64,000 nt of DNA from Archangium sp. (GCA_030681645.1 JAUXRX010000056.1:372001-436000), one strand, 5' to 3'; positions 17,530-26,029 are shown, numbered from the stretch's first letter. The notes: generated by a model from the letters alone, not told the origin. A program made the numbers and translations.

Positions 17530-17728
17530 GGGGCGACCGCTCGAGCACGCGCTGTGCCAGCGACTGCACCGGCGAATACACAGGACGACGCGGCCCCCGC
17601 CGGGTGACGGGCTGACGTCACTCCGTCAGCAGCGCTGCCCCGCATCATCGCGAAATCCGCATGGGAAGCGGTGGGCCCGGACCTTGCGTAGGGCGGCCCC
17701 GCCGTTCCACCCCCACCCCCGGACCTCC

Positions 17729-18229
17729 ATGACCATGCTCTCCCGTTCGCTCTCGCTGGTGCTGTGCGCCTTCGCCCTCAACGCCTTCGCCCAGTCGGAG
17801 GACCCGAACCAGAACCCGAAGGACGCGCCGCCCGACGCGCGCGGCCTGGCGAAGCTCAAGCGCTTCATGGAGATCTGCGTGGCGACTCCCGACCTCGAGG
17901 AGGCGGGCAAGCTGATCATCGCTGAAGGCCTCGTGCACGCGAGCAAGCGCGACAAGAACGACCCGCGCAAGATGAACAACGACTCCATTCGGTTCGCGTT
18001 CAAGAAGGCCCACGGCAACGTGAGCATGTACGACCCGAAGCCGCGCCTGATCCGCACGGTGCTCACGGGCACCTCGGCGGTCGGCTTCGGCCCCACGGCG
18101 CAGAAGGGCCAGCTCTTCAAGTACTTCATCGCCAAGAAGGACGGCGTGGGCGGCATGCCGGCGCCCATTCAGATCTTCTATCCCGAGGGTGGTGGCGAGC
18201 CGATCGTCTACGACTTCGGCAGCTTCTGA
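17729..18229 (+). CDS. Secreted protein of unknown function
   Basis: This 166-residue protein has a clear signal peptide (LSLVLCAFALNAFAQ, cleavage after AFA). The mature region is a small alpha/beta domain rich in Lys and Asp (RFMEICVATPDLEEAGKLII, then GGEPIVYDFGSF at the C-terminus). The ATG at 17729 is chosen; a second ATG lies two codons further. The frame extends upstream only as shadow sequence. No family is recognised. Confidence 0.72.
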   Translation: MTMLSRSLSLVLCAFALNAFAQSEDPNQNPKDAPPDARGLAKLKRFMEICVATPDLEEAGKLIIAEGLVHASKRDKNDPRKMNNDSIRFAFKKAHGNVSMYDPKPRLIRTVLTGTSAVGFGPTAQKGQLFKYFIAKKDGVGGMPAPIQIFYPEGGGEPIVYDFGSF

Positions 18230-18376
18230 CTTTTTCTGGGCAGGCTCGAACCGGGCGGTGGAGCGGGGGCTCCTTCGCCCGGTTCGCCTGTCCCGGAGCG
18301 CAAGGGCTGCGCCCCGGCCCCCCAGTCCAGGGAGGGGTGGGTGGCGCGCGCGGGCGCGGCGATGCACGGTGAACCC

Positions 18377-18937
18377 ATGCCGCCGCGCCCGGAGTTGATC
18401 GCCCAGCTCGAGTCTCACTTCCGCCGCATCACCCACGCCCTCTACGACACCGACGTGCCGGCCCCCGAGGTCGACGCGCAGGTGCGGCCCTGGCTCGACG
18501 AGCAGGTGAGCTTCGTGGACCCCTGGCAGCACGGCGTGGGCCGCGAGAAGTACCGCCTGGGCCTGGCGGGCTTCCACACCATGCTCAAGTTCCACCTGGA
18601 GCTGGCGCAGCTCAACATCACCTACGAGCCCACCACCCGCAGCGGCCGCGCCATCGTCGACGGCATCATGCACCTCAAGCTGCTCGAGCCGCTCCACGTC
18701 TACCCGCTGCGCACCATCCTCGTGTTCGACTTCGTGGTGACGGACGAGGGTGGCGACGGGCGCGAGGTGAAGTTCCTCATTCGCGCGCACGAGGAGATGT
18801 GGAGCTTCGCCGACATGATCGCCGCCGTCCCCGGCGTCGGGTTCCTCTACCGCAAGGTGTTCCGCAAGGCGTTCGCCTGGGGCTTCCTCGGCGCGTCGTG
18901 GCTCACCGCGCGCGCGCGGGGCGTGCTGCCGAGGTGA
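18377..18937 (+). CDS. NTF2-like protein (SnoaL-type fold)
   Basis: This protein of about 186 residues starts at an ATG with GGTGA six bases upstream; the ATG at 18362 is an alternative. The order of elements is an N-terminal helix, LYDTDVPAPEVDAQVRPWLDEQVSFVDPWQ, then beta strands (AIVDGIMHLKLLEP, LRTILVFDFVV, VKFLIRAHEEMWSF). This suits the cone-shaped NTF2/SnoaL fold. A C-terminal amphipathic helix (FGLASWLTARARG-like) follows. It is cytosolic with no signal. The ligand is unknown. It is convergent with the M50-like membrane gene. Confidence 0.68.
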   Translation: MPPRPELIAQLESHFRRITHALYDTDVPAPEVDAQVRPWLDEQVSFVDPWQHGVGREKYRLGLAGFHTMLKFHLELAQLNITYEPTTRSGRAIVDGIMHLKLLEPLHVYPLRTILVFDFVVTDEGGDGREVKFLIRAHEEMWSFADMIAAVPGVGFLYRKVFRKAFAWGFLGASWLTARARGVLPR

Positions 18938-19724
18938 GCCGCCACGCCGTGACCGCGGTGAGCAGCGCGAGGCAGGCGAACCCGAGCACGAGGTAGCTGC
19001 GCACCAGGCCCACCTCGGTCCAGCCCGAGAGGTCGACCAGCCGTGACGCGTCCGACAGGCCGCTGCTCTCGCTGCGCCCGAAGGGGAGCTCGGCCCAGTC
19101 GCGCCACGCCTTCACCCAGGTGACGAACGCGTCCATGAACGCGCCCGCGCCGATGACGAGGTACCCCCAGCGCAGGGCGCCGCGGGAGAGCCGGGCGCCG
19201 TCGGGCAGCAGCACCGTGCCCAGCATGAGCAGCGTGCCCAGCACCAGCGCGCCCCCGTCGCCAGAGAAGACGATGAAGGTGGTGGCGTGGCGGAAGGGCA
19301 CGAGGATCCCCACGAGCAGGACGCCTGCGAGCCCGGCGAAGACGGGTGCCAGCCGCCGCCAGCGATAGCCCAGGGCGGCGAGCCCGGCGAAGAGCAGCAC
19401 GATGAAGACGGGTGAGCGCGAGCCCCCTCCGAGCGTGAGCCACGGCAGGGGCACGGCCACCACGCCGCAGCACCACGAGGCGATGGCGTGGCCGGCCTCG
19501 TGAAGCCACATGCCGAAGAAGATCCGCAGCACGAAGCCGCCGGGCCCACTGAAGGCGAGCAGCCCCGCGACGCCGAGCGCGATGGGGACGCCCCAGGCCC
19601 TGGCGCGGGTGGTGTCGAGCTCGAGGCCGGGCTCGGTGAGGTCGACCGGGGCGAGCGCGATGGTGTCGTGCTCGCAGCCCAGCAGGTGCCCGCGCTCGGC
19701 CCCGCAGGATGGACACGGCGTCAT
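18903..19724 (-). CDS. M50-like membrane zinc peptidase-type protein with N-terminal zinc ribbon
   Basis: This 273-residue protein starts at ATG 19724 with a treble-clef-like N-terminus (CPSCGAERGHLLGCEHD). It then has about six transmembrane helices. HEAGH (about residues 75-79, in GMWLHEAGHAIASWCCG) sits at the membrane face, as in M50 site-2 proteases and related peptidase M50B-like proteins. The second M50 motif (NPDG) is not obvious, so proteolytic activity is doubtful. It overlaps the 3' end of the NTF2-like gene by 35 bases. Confidence 0.72.
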   Translation of the reverse strand: MTPCPSCGAERGHLLGCEHDTIALAPVDLTEPGLELDTTRARAWGVPIALGVAGLLAFSGPGGFVLRIFFGMWLHEAGHAIASWCCGVVAVPLPWLTLGGGSRSPVFIVLLFAGLAALGYRWRRLAPVFAGLAGVLLVGILVPFRHATTFIVFSGDGGALVLGTLLMLGTVLLPDGARLSRGALRWGYLVIGAGAFMDAFVTWVKAWRDWAELPFGRSESSGLSDASRLVDLSGWTEVGLVRSYLVLGFACLALLTAVTAWRLTSAARPARAR

Positions 19725-19758
19725 GGGGGCATTCTCGCACGTGGCCCAGCGGACCCAA

Positions 19759-19785
19759 CGTTCACCCCGAGCGGAGTCGAGGGGC
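19759..19785. repeat. Dispersed palindromic repeat, family B (copy 1)
   Basis: This is a short element containing CACCCCGAGCGGAGTCGAGG. It lies in the divergent gap between the M50-like gene and queE. The core GAGCGGAGTCG is near-palindromic with flanking CCCC/GGGG arms. Confidence 0.7.
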
Positions 19786-19848
19786 GACTCGGAACCACCT
19801 CCTCTGCCGGGAGCGAGCGCCTGGACTCGTGGTACAGCACGCTTCGTC

Positions 19849-20541
19849 ATGCTCGCCGCCCGCCCCCAGCTCGAGCCGCGCCGCGTCGCTTCTGCCGACT
19901 CGGTGATGGTGAAGGAGATCTACCTCTCGCTGCAGGGCGAGAGCTCTCACCAGGGCCTGCTCTGCGCCTTCGTGCGGCTCACCGGCTGCCACCTGCGCTG
20001 CTCGTACTGCGACTCGGAGTTCGCCTTCCGGGGCGGCACGCGCCTCAAGAACGCCGACGTGCTCCGCCAGGTGCTCGAGCTGAAGACCCCCCGGGTCGAG
20101 GTGACCGGCGGAGAGCCGCTGCTGCAGCCCGGCGTCTACCCGCTGATGCAGTCGATGCTCGACGCGGGCCTCACCGTGCTCCTCGAGACGAGCGGCGCCA
20201 TCGACGTGCGCGAGGTGCCCGAGGCGGTGCACGCCATCGTCGACATGAAGACGCCCTCGTCCGGTGAGGCCTCGCGCAACGACCTGCGCAACTTCGACTC
20301 GATGGACGCGCGCGACGAGCTCAAGTTCGTCATCGGTTCCCGTGACGACTACGAGTGGAGCGTGCGGCTCATTCGCGACCACCGCCTCACCGCGCGCCCG
20401 TTCGGCCTGCTCTTCTCGACGGTGTTCGACAGGTTGAAGCCCACCCAGCTCGCCGAGTGGATCATCGCCGACCGGCTGCCGGTGCGCTTCCAGCTGCAGC
20501 AGCACAAGTACCTGTGGGAACCGAACGCGAGAGGCGTCTAA
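19849..20541 (+). CDS. queE: 7-carboxy-7-deazaguanine synthase QueE
   Basis: This 230-residue radical SAM enzyme converts 6-carboxy-tetrahydropterin to 7-carboxy-7-deazaguanine in queuosine biosynthesis. It shows the QueE start EIYLSLQGESSHQG, the cluster motif CHLRCSYCD (C-x3-C-x2-C, Cys near residues 47, 51 and 54), the SAM motif TGGEPLLQ, and VDMKTPSSG. The C-terminus QQHKYLW is typical of the family. The ATG at 19849 is chosen; starts nearer EIYLSLQGE are possible. No other queuosine gene is in the window. Confidence 0.92.
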   Translation: MLAARPQLEPRRVASADSVMVKEIYLSLQGESSHQGLLCAFVRLTGCHLRCSYCDSEFAFRGGTRLKNADVLRQVLELKTPRVEVTGGEPLLQPGVYPLMQSMLDAGLTVLLETSGAIDVREVPEAVHAIVDMKTPSSGEASRNDLRNFDSMDARDELKFVIGSRDDYEWSVRLIRDHRLTARPFGLLFSTVFDRLKPTQLAEWIIADRLPVRFQLQQHKYLWEPNARGV

Positions 20542-20543
20542 GT

Positions 20544-20589
20544 CTCTCCCTCTCCCTGCGAAGCGGGGAGAGGGTCGGGGTGAGGGGCT
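20544..20589. repeat. Dispersed palindromic repeat, family A (copy 2)
   Basis: It lies three bases after the queE stop. It has the same arms as copy 1 (CCCTCTCCC and GGGAGAGGG) and the same GGTGAGGGG tail. It could terminate queE transcription. Confidence 0.75.
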
Positions 20590-20709
20590 GTCGATTCTTC
20601 TGCGCAAGGACCTGCGCAGGCGCCGCAGGAAGATCAACCGCCAGGCGCCGCGCCTCTGCACCGTGTCGCACGAAGGGAATACGAAGCACCGCGCGCGCTT
20701 TGGTGCGGC

Positions 20710-21849
20710 ATGCCCCGACCGACCCGCACCGTGCAGTTCGCGCTCGCCGAGCGCATCGCGCACCTCGACGCCGCCGCCTGGACCTCGCTCACGAAGGAAG
20801 CGTCGGTCTTCCTCCAGGCGCCCTTCCTCACCGCGCTCGAGCAGGCGCTGCCCGCGAACGTCTCGCCCCGCTACGCGCTCATGTACGTCGGCGAAGAGGC
20901 CATCGCGGCGTTGTGTATGCAATTGGTCCGTGTCGAGGGGCGCTCGACGGTCGCCGCCAGCGTGCCGATGAGTGGCCTCACGCATCTCTTCGACGAGCGC
21001 GCGCTCGTGCTGGGCAGCCTGGCAGGCTGGGGAGACACGGGCCTGGTGATGCGCGCCGATGCGGACGCCGATCTCGTGTGGCGCGAGGCCGTGCGCCTGA
21101 TGGACCGGCTGCGCCGCTTCGAGAAGTCGGAGGGCGTGGTGAACGTGTCGTTCATCAAGGACGCGGTGACCACGGCGCATGAGCCGACGTTGCGACGACA
21201 CGGCTACCAGCTCGCCCCGTCGGGTGCGGACATGCAGCTCTCGCTCGACGCGTCGTGGCGCTCGCTCGCCGACTACCTCGGCAGCCTCGCGTCGAACCCG
21301 CGGCGCGCGGTGAAGAAGACGCTGCAGCAGCTCGAGCTCGCGGGCTACGTCGCGCGCGAGCTGAGCGTGGTTGATCTCGAGAAGAACGAAGCGAGGCTCG
21401 ACGCGCTCTACGGGCAGGTCTGGGCGAACGCCGACGTGCGGCCGCTGCGCCTCTCGGGCCGGTTCTTCGTGGAGCTCAAGCGCCGGCTCCCTGAGGCGTG
21501 CGCGATGTTCGGCCTGGAGAAGGACGGGCAGCTCGACGCGTTCGGCGTCTGCCTCGAGAGCCACGACACCTGCGTGGGGTACTACCTCGGCTACGACAAG
21601 GCGGTCGACGCACCGCTCTACCTGCGGCTGCTCATCTCGGTCATCGAGCAGGCCATCGCGTGGCGCAGCACCTCGGCGTCGATGGGGCGCACGTCGGAAG
21701 AGCCGAAGGCGCGGCTGGGCGCAGTAGCGGGCCCGTCGTCGCTCTGGGTGAAGCACCGCGTGCCGCCGCTCAACTGGGCGGTGGGGGCCGTGCTGGGCAC
21801 GCTCGAGGAAGCAGAGGTGCCGACGCACCGGGTGTTCCGGCAGTCGTGA
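20710..21849 (+). CDS. FemAB/GNAT-like acyltransferase protein
   Basis: This 379-residue soluble protein resembles the PF04339/FemAB-like (peptidogalycan biosynthesis, GNAT-superfamily) group. Evidence is the tandem GNAT-like halves, the motif NPRRAVKKTLQQLELAGY before the second half, and GVCLESHDTCVGYYLGYDKAVDAPLYLRLLISVIEQAI with the typical acceptor-proximal GYD and P-x-x-LYLRLL elements. Such proteins transfer acyl or aminoacyl groups, but the substrate here is unknown. It starts at ATG 20710 and appears monocistronic. Confidence 0.75.
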   Translation: MPRPTRTVQFALAERIAHLDAAAWTSLTKEASVFLQAPFLTALEQALPANVSPRYALMYVGEEAIAALCMQLVRVEGRSTVAASVPMSGLTHLFDERALVLGSLAGWGDTGLVMRADADADLVWREAVRLMDRLRRFEKSEGVVNVSFIKDAVTTAHEPTLRRHGYQLAPSGADMQLSLDASWRSLADYLGSLASNPRRAVKKTLQQLELAGYVARELSVVDLEKNEARLDALYGQVWANADVRPLRLSGRFFVELKRRLPEACAMFGLEKDGQLDAFGVCLESHDTCVGYYLGYDKAVDAPLYLRLLISVIEQAIAWRSTSASMGRTSEEPKARLGAVAGPSSLWVKHRVPPLNWAVGAVLGTLEEAEVPTHRVFRQS

Positions 21850-22162
21850 GCTTTCTCTGAGGGGCGTGGTGCTTGAAGGGTTGGCTCGGGAGTCGAACCC
21901 GAGCGAGCCTCCGGCACGTCACCTGTGCAAGTGCACCCGAGCTTCGGCCAGGTCGGCCCAGGGCGCGTCGAGGCTCCGTCCTGCGACCCTCCAGAAACGG
22001 AGTCAATGATGACGTCCGGCTGCCGATGTCATCATTGACTACGTTTGTGGAGCCTCTCGCAGAACACCTGGTCGAAGCCTCTGGGCCGGAGTCCGCCAAC
22101 CGTAAAGACCACGTTGCCCAGGGCCGACGCTCCGAGCGGGCTGAGTGCTATGCGCCCACGCC
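21850..22162. other. Intergenic region with tRNA-arm-like patch and strong inverted repeat
   Basis: These 313 bases hold no gene I can support. On the minus strand near 21885-21907 there is a T-arm-like stem-loop (TCGGG, TTCGACT, CCCGA) with no matching acceptor or anticodon arm. A perfect 13-bp inverted repeat lies at 22001-22040 and is listed separately. Confidence 0.5.
22001..22040. promoter_or_regulatory. Perfect 13-bp inverted repeat upstream of lgt
   Basis: The arms AGTCAATGATGAC (22001-22013) and GTCATCATTGACT (22028-22040) are exactly complementary around a 14-base GC-rich loop. The arms are AT-rich against a very GC-rich background. It starts about 160 bases before the lgt start. 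It could be an operator for a dimeric regulator, a hairpin RNA, or a terminator of the upstream FemAB-like gene. No U-run follows. Confidence 0.65.
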
Positions 22163-22900
22163 ATGCACCCCGTCCTCTTCGAAATCTCGGGCCTCACCGT
22201 CTACAGCTACGGCGTGTGCACGCTGCTGAGCTACCTCGCGTTCGGCGGACTGCTGCTGTTCACGGCAAAGCGGCTCGAGGTGACGAAGGACGCCGCCGTG
22301 CTCATCGCCGTGGGCCTGGTGCTGGGCAGCCTGGTCGGTGGCCGACTCGGCTTCGTGTTCTTCAACTTCAGGGAGCCGTACGCGCTCAGAGCGCTGTTCG
22401 CCACGTCCGGAGCCTTCTTCTCCTTCACCGCGGTCATCGGCGGCGTGCTGGGCCCGATGCTGGTGGCGTGGAGCACGAAGCGCCCGGTGGGCACTGCGCT
22501 CGATCTGATCACGCCCCCCATGCTCGGCGCCTGGGCCGTCGGCAACCTCGGCTGCTTCCTCGCCGGCTGTTGCTGGGGCCCGCTCACCGACGTGCCCTGG
22601 GCGGTGCGCTTCTTCGCCGACGTGCTTCCCCCCGAAGTGCGCGGTCTGCCCGTGCACCCGACCCAGCTCTACTCGCTCGCGTCAGACGTGCTCGTGCTCG
22701 CGCTGGTGCTCGCCCTTCCCCGCGGCGCGCCGGGCACGATGTTCCTGCGGGGCGTGCTCGGCCTCGTCTCGATCAAGCTGGTGCTGATCGCCCTCGGCGT
22801 CGACCAGGGAGGCTTGAAGTTGATCGTCTTCCCCGTGCTCGCGGCGGTCTGTACGGCGCTGCTCATCGCGCTCCGCGACCGCGCGCCCCAACCGAGCTGA
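22163..22900 (+). CDS. lgt: Prolipoprotein diacylglyceryl transferase
   Basis: This 245-residue integral membrane enzyme transfers diacylglyceryl from phosphatidylglycerol to the lipobox Cys of prolipoproteins. About seven transmembrane helices are visible. Lgt signatures are GGRLGFVFF (about residues 58-66), GNLGCFLAGCCWG (with the Cys-rich loop) and HPTQLY (about residues 164-169). The usual H-x-x-x-R region is diverged, so it may be a second or specialised Lgt. The ATG at 22163 is chosen because MHPVLFEI is the typical Lgt N-terminus. The many lipoproteins in this window would be its substrates. Confidence 0.88.
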   Translation: MHPVLFEISGLTVYSYGVCTLLSYLAFGGLLLFTAKRLEVTKDAAVLIAVGLVLGSLVGGRLGFVFFNFREPYALRALFATSGAFFSFTAVIGGVLGPMLVAWSTKRPVGTALDLITPPMLGAWAVGNLGCFLAGCCWGPLTDVPWAVRFFADVLPPEVRGLPVHPTQLYSLASDVLVLALVLALPRGAPGTMFLRGVLGLVSIKLVLIALGVDQGGLKLIVFPVLAAVCTALLIALRDRAPQPS

Positions 22901-22944
22901 TCACCCGGCGTCAGTGGAGAGCCGGCCCCGTCGTGCCGTCGAGC

Positions 22945-23220
22945 CTACGGCCGCTCCGACCACCACGCCGACTCGCGCGCCCAGTCGACGCCGAACCGCG
23001 CCGTGCTCTGCTCACGAAAATCAGCGCCGCTCACCACGGTCCACCGGTGTCTGCACCTCGGAGCACGCTCACCGCGGAAAGTCTTCGACGGGCCCTTGCC
23101 CGAGATGCCGCCCCACAACGAGCCGCACTCAGCGCAGGCGAAGAAGTCGAGCGAGATGGGAGGGAGTCCGCGACCCCACGGGGGCAGGTCGATGCCCCGG
23201 AGCCAGGCGAACCACCTCAA
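22945..23220 (-). CDS. Possible small zinc-ribbon protein
   Basis: The minus strand between lgt and the next gene encodes about 91 residues containing DFFACAECGSLWGGIS, then RGERAPRCRHRWTVVSG. These are two Cys/His knuckles (CAEC and CRH) suggestive of a zinc ribbon. Third positions are about 80% G or C, as in real genes here. The only start is a TTG at 23220. The frame stays open upstream into the end of the neighbouring gene, so the N-terminus is uncertain. It may be a degraded gene. Confidence 0.4.
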   Translation of the reverse strand: MRWFAWLRGIDLPPWGRGLPPISLDFFACAECGSLWGGISGKGPSKTFRGERAPRCRHRWTVVSGADFREQSTARFGVDWARESAWWSERP

Positions 23221-23278
23221 CGGAGCGGAGCCGGCCCGACGAAGCCGGGCTTGAGCGGAGGACGGCCCAGGGAACTTC

Positions 23279-23830
23279 TCAGCGCCGCGCGCGGGCGGTG
23301 CGAGCAGACGCGCGGGTCGGCGCCGAGCGGCGCGCCGTCGTGGCGGCCTTGCGCGCCGTGGGGGTCTTCGCCCGAGCCGGAGCCGCCTTCACCATCGGCT
23401 TCGAGGCGCGGGCCTCGGGCGCGAGGCGAACGACCGGCATCTGCGAGACCGACACGCGCTGCTTCATGCGCGCCGTGCGGGCCACCAGCTCGGTCTTCAC
23501 CTGCTGGAAGTACTCGCGGCCGCCGGGCACCACCGACTGGCCGTCGATGACTTCCGGCGCGGCCTGCACCACGATCGGCCAGGCCGGCGTGCGCGTGTCG
23601 AGCTGCTTGAGCCGCTGGGTGAGGAGCTGCCGGAAGGTGGTGAGCGTCTCGAGCTCGGCCATCTTGCCGGGCGCCAGGAGTACGGCGGCGAACAGGCCCG
23701 GTCGACCGGCCTCGTCGATGCCCTTCATGGTGAACGCGTCAGCGATGCCGAACCCCGGCACCAGCGAACGCATCATCAGTTCTCGTGACAACTCCAGGAG
23801 CTTTCCGTCCAGCCGGGTGTCATCCAACAT
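23279..23830 (-). CDS. Protein with histone-like basic tail
   Basis: This 183-residue protein starts at ATG 23830. Residues 1-135 form an alpha/beta domain (LLELSRELMMRSLVPGFGIADAFTMKG, then RPGLFAAVLLAPG), unrecognised. The last 45 residues are Ala/Arg/Lys/Thr-rich (VKAAPARAKTPTARKAATTA) and resemble histone H1-like or AT-hook-like tails of bacterial DNA-binding proteins. It may therefore bind DNA or RNA, but this is composition-based inference. It lies immediately downstream of the LysR gene in the same direction. Confidence 0.65.
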   Translation of the reverse strand: MLDDTRLDGKLLELSRELMMRSLVPGFGIADAFTMKGIDEAGRPGLFAAVLLAPGKMAELETLTTFRQLLTQRLKQLDTRTPAWPIVVQAAPEVIDGQSVVPGGREYFQQVKTELVARTARMKQRVSVSQMPVVRLAPEARASKPMVKAAPARAKTPTARKAATTARRSAPTRASARTARARR

Positions 23831-23948
23831 GGCGCGCTGTGTACCTGAATTCCTGTCAACGATGCAGCGACCCTCTGTAAAATAGTTGTAAGTCGATGAA
23901 CTCACTGAGGTTTTCGGCACATTTATTCTCAAGAAGTGAGTGCGGGCG

Positions 23949-24827
23949 TCATTTCACGAGGTTGCCGAGGAGGTGCTCCAGCAGCGCCGCTCCCGCGGGG
24001 CCCAACTTCCCGCGCGTGGTCACCCGGGGCTCGAACACGTGCACCGCGCCCTGGGCCAACCGCAGCGGCCTCAGCTCCCCCTTCGAAAGCTCGCGCTCGA
24101 TCAACCACTCGGGCAACCAGCCGAAGCCGATGCCCGCGACGATGGCCGCCTTCTTCGAGTGGAAGTCGGGCAGGTGCACGGTGCTCTGCGTGTCGAGCTC
24201 GGCGGTGGCGAGCTGCAGGCGCGGGTCGCTCCCGCGCACGGTGAGCAGCACGTGTTCGGTGAGCTCTTCCCGCGTCACCCGCGGGCGCTTGCTCAGCGGA
24301 TGACTCTTGTGCGCGACGAGCCGCGCCTTGAGCTGCGGCAACTTGTGCACGGTGAGCCCTTCGATGTGCGCGCTGGGCAGCACCGACACCATCACCTGCG
24401 CCTGCTCTGCGTTGAAGCGCGCTTCCACGCCGGCCAGCGAGTCGACCGAGAGCATCACCTTCGTGGGCGCGTGCGCCGCCCGCACCCGCTTCACCACCTC
24501 GAGCACCGGCGCGAGCGGCACGATGGCGTCGAACACCACGCGCAGCACCGGTTCCCAGCCTGACTGGAGCACCGTGCAGGTCGCCTCGAGCGCCCGCTCG
24601 GCGTCGAGCATGACGCGGCAGTGCCGCAGCACCGCGTCACCCGCGGGCGTGAGCCGGGTGCGGTAGCCGGTGCGGTCGAACAGCGCCAGGCCCGTCTGGT
24701 GCTCGAGCTGCTTGAGCGCGTAGAGCACCGCGGGGTGGCCCTTGTGCAGCCGCTTCGCCGCGGCCTGCAGCGTGCCTTCGCGGGCGAAGGCGTCGAGCGT
24801 GCGGGCCTGGTCGAGGGTGACGTTCAT
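23949..24827 (-). CDS. LysR-family transcriptional regulator of tyrosine catabolism
   Basis: This 292-residue LysR-type regulator has a winged HTH at residues 4-62 (DQARTLDAFAREGTLQAAAKRLHKG, then LYALKQLEHQTGLALFDR). A typical two-lobe effector-binding domain follows (about residues 90-290). It is divergent from hmgA/hppD with only 86 bases between the starts, which contain a LysR-type palindrome. That arrangement strongly suggests it controls those genes in response to an aromatic intermediate; the effector itself is inferred. Confidence 0.9.
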   Translation of the reverse strand: MNVTLDQARTLDAFAREGTLQAAAKRLHKGHPAVLYALKQLEHQTGLALFDRTGYRTRLTPAGDAVLRHCRVMLDAERALEATCTVLQSGWEPVLRVVFDAIVPLAPVLEVVKRVRAAHAPTKVMLSVDSLAGVEARFNAEQAQVMVSVLPSAHIEGLTVHKLPQLKARLVAHKSHPLSKRPRVTREELTEHVLLTVRGSDPRLQLATAELDTQSTVHLPDFHSKKAAIVAGIGFGWLPEWLIERELSKGELRPLRLAQGAVHVFEPRVTTRGKLGPAGAALLEHLLGNLVK

Positions 24828-24834
24828 GCCTCGC

Positions 24835-24857
24835 CATTGTTCACCACTACGACAATG
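24835..24857. promoter_or_regulatory. LysR-type operator (CATTGT-N11-ACAATG)
   Basis: A perfect 6-bp inverted repeat, CATTGT (24835-24840) and ACAATG (24852-24857), is separated by exactly 11 bases. This gives the T-N11-A box expected for LysR regulators. It begins 8 bases upstream of the lysR start and ends about 57 bases before hmgA, ideal for autoregulation and activation of the divergent genes. Confidence 0.75.
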
Positions 24858-24913
24858 AGCCTCAACTCTTTGTCACTGTCTTCGAGTTCGAACGATCCCC
24901 TACGAAGCAGTCC

Positions 24914-26029
24914 ATGGACATTCCCTGGATCCGCGGTCGCGTCGCAGCACAGGCCCACGTGGGCCTGCCCGAAGGCACGGTGGAAGAGGAATACGCCCGC
25001 AACGGCTTCTTCGGCCGCTACGCGCACCTCTACCGCACCCACGCGCCGGTGGGCTGGAGCCGCATCGAGGGTCCGCTCAAGCCGCGCGCGTACGATCTGC
25101 GCCGCCTCGAGGGCGCGAAGGGCGACGACTGGCTCGACGCGCGCAAGGGCGTGCTGGGCAACGCCGACGTGAAGCTCTCGCTGGCCACCCTCGCCACGCC
25201 GATGCCGTACCTGTTCCGCAACGCCGACGCCGACGAGATCCTCTTCGTGCACGCCGGCGCGGGGCGCCTCGAGACCGACTTCGGCCCGCTCTCGTACGAG
25301 CCGGGCGACTACCTGGTGCTGCCGCGCGGCACCTCGTACCGCCTCTCGCCCACCAGCCCCTCGCGCCTGCTGGTGATCGAGGCGTACAGCGAGGTCGATT
25401 TCCCCGAGAAGGGCATGCTCGGTCAGCACGCCCTCTTCGATCCCGCGGTCCTCCAGGTGCCCACGCCGGAGGCGAGCTCGCTCCAGGCGGGCCCGACCGG
25501 CGAGTACGAGCTGCGCATTCGCCAGTGCAACGAGCTGACGAAGGTCTTCTACCCGTTCAACCCGCACGACGTGGTGGGGTGGAAGGGCACGCTCTCGGCG
25601 CTCAAGCTCAACGTGCGCGACATTCGCCCGGTGCTGTCCGACCGCTACCACCTGCCGCCGTCGGCGCACTCGACCTTCATCATGCGCAACGCCGTGGTCT
25701 GCAGCTTCCTGCCCCGGCCGCTCGAGAACGGCGACCCGGTGGCGCTGAAGGTGCCGTTCTACCACTCGAACATCGACTTCGACGAAGTGCTCTTCTACCA
25801 CTCGGGCGACTTCTTCAGCCGCGCCGGCATCGCGCCGGGAATGCTCACCTTCCACCCGCAGGGCATTCACCACGGGCCGCAGCAGAAGGCCTTCGAGCGC
25901 AGCCGCGCCGCCACCCGCACCGAGGAGGTCGCGGTGATGCTCGACACGAAGAACCCCCTGCAGGTGCTCTCGCCCGCCGCGCCCACCGAGCTGCCTGACT
26001 ACTGGAAGAGCTGGAAGGAGACCCCGTGA
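24914..26029 (+). CDS. hmgA: Homogentisate 1,2-dioxygenase
   Basis: This 371-residue cupin-fold iron dioxygenase opens homogentisate to maleylacetoacetate. The family's bacterial short form is seen: RNADADEILFVHAGAG (first cupin), YEPGDYLVLPRGTSYRL, and the iron-site region IDFDEVLFYHSGDFFSR with GIHHGPQ (His and Glu ligands). The stop overlaps the start of hppD as GTGA. With HppD it forms the tyrosine/phenylalanine catabolic unit. Start ATG at 24914. Confidence 0.92.
   Translation: MDIPWIRGRVAAQAHVGLPEGTVEEEYARNGFFGRYAHLYRTHAPVGWSRIEGPLKPRAYDLRRLEGAKGDDWLDARKGVLGNADVKLSLATLATPMPYLFRNADADEILFVHAGAGRLETDFGPLSYEPGDYLVLPRGTSYRLSPTSPSRLLVIEAYSEVDFPEKGMLGQHALFDPAVLQVPTPEASSLQAGPTGEYELRIRQCNELTKVFYPFNPHDVVGWKGTLSALKLNVRDIRPVLSDRYHLPPSAHSTFIMRNAVVCSFLPRPLENGDPVALKVPFYHSNIDFDEVLFYHSGDFFSRAGIAPGMLTFHPQGIHHGPQQKAFERSRAATRTEEVAVMLDTKNPLQVLSPAAPTELPDYWKSWKETP

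Noticed and set aside
21880..21960. Possible tRNA on the minus strand
   Set aside because: A T-arm-like stem-loop is present but no matching acceptor stem, D arm or anticodon arm could be folded around it, so I do not call a tRNA. It may be a relic.
23900..23941. 7-bp inverted repeat ACTCACT/AGTGAGT after the LysR gene
   Set aside because: The arms are short, the loop is 28 bases and no U tract follows. It is too weak to call as terminator or operator.
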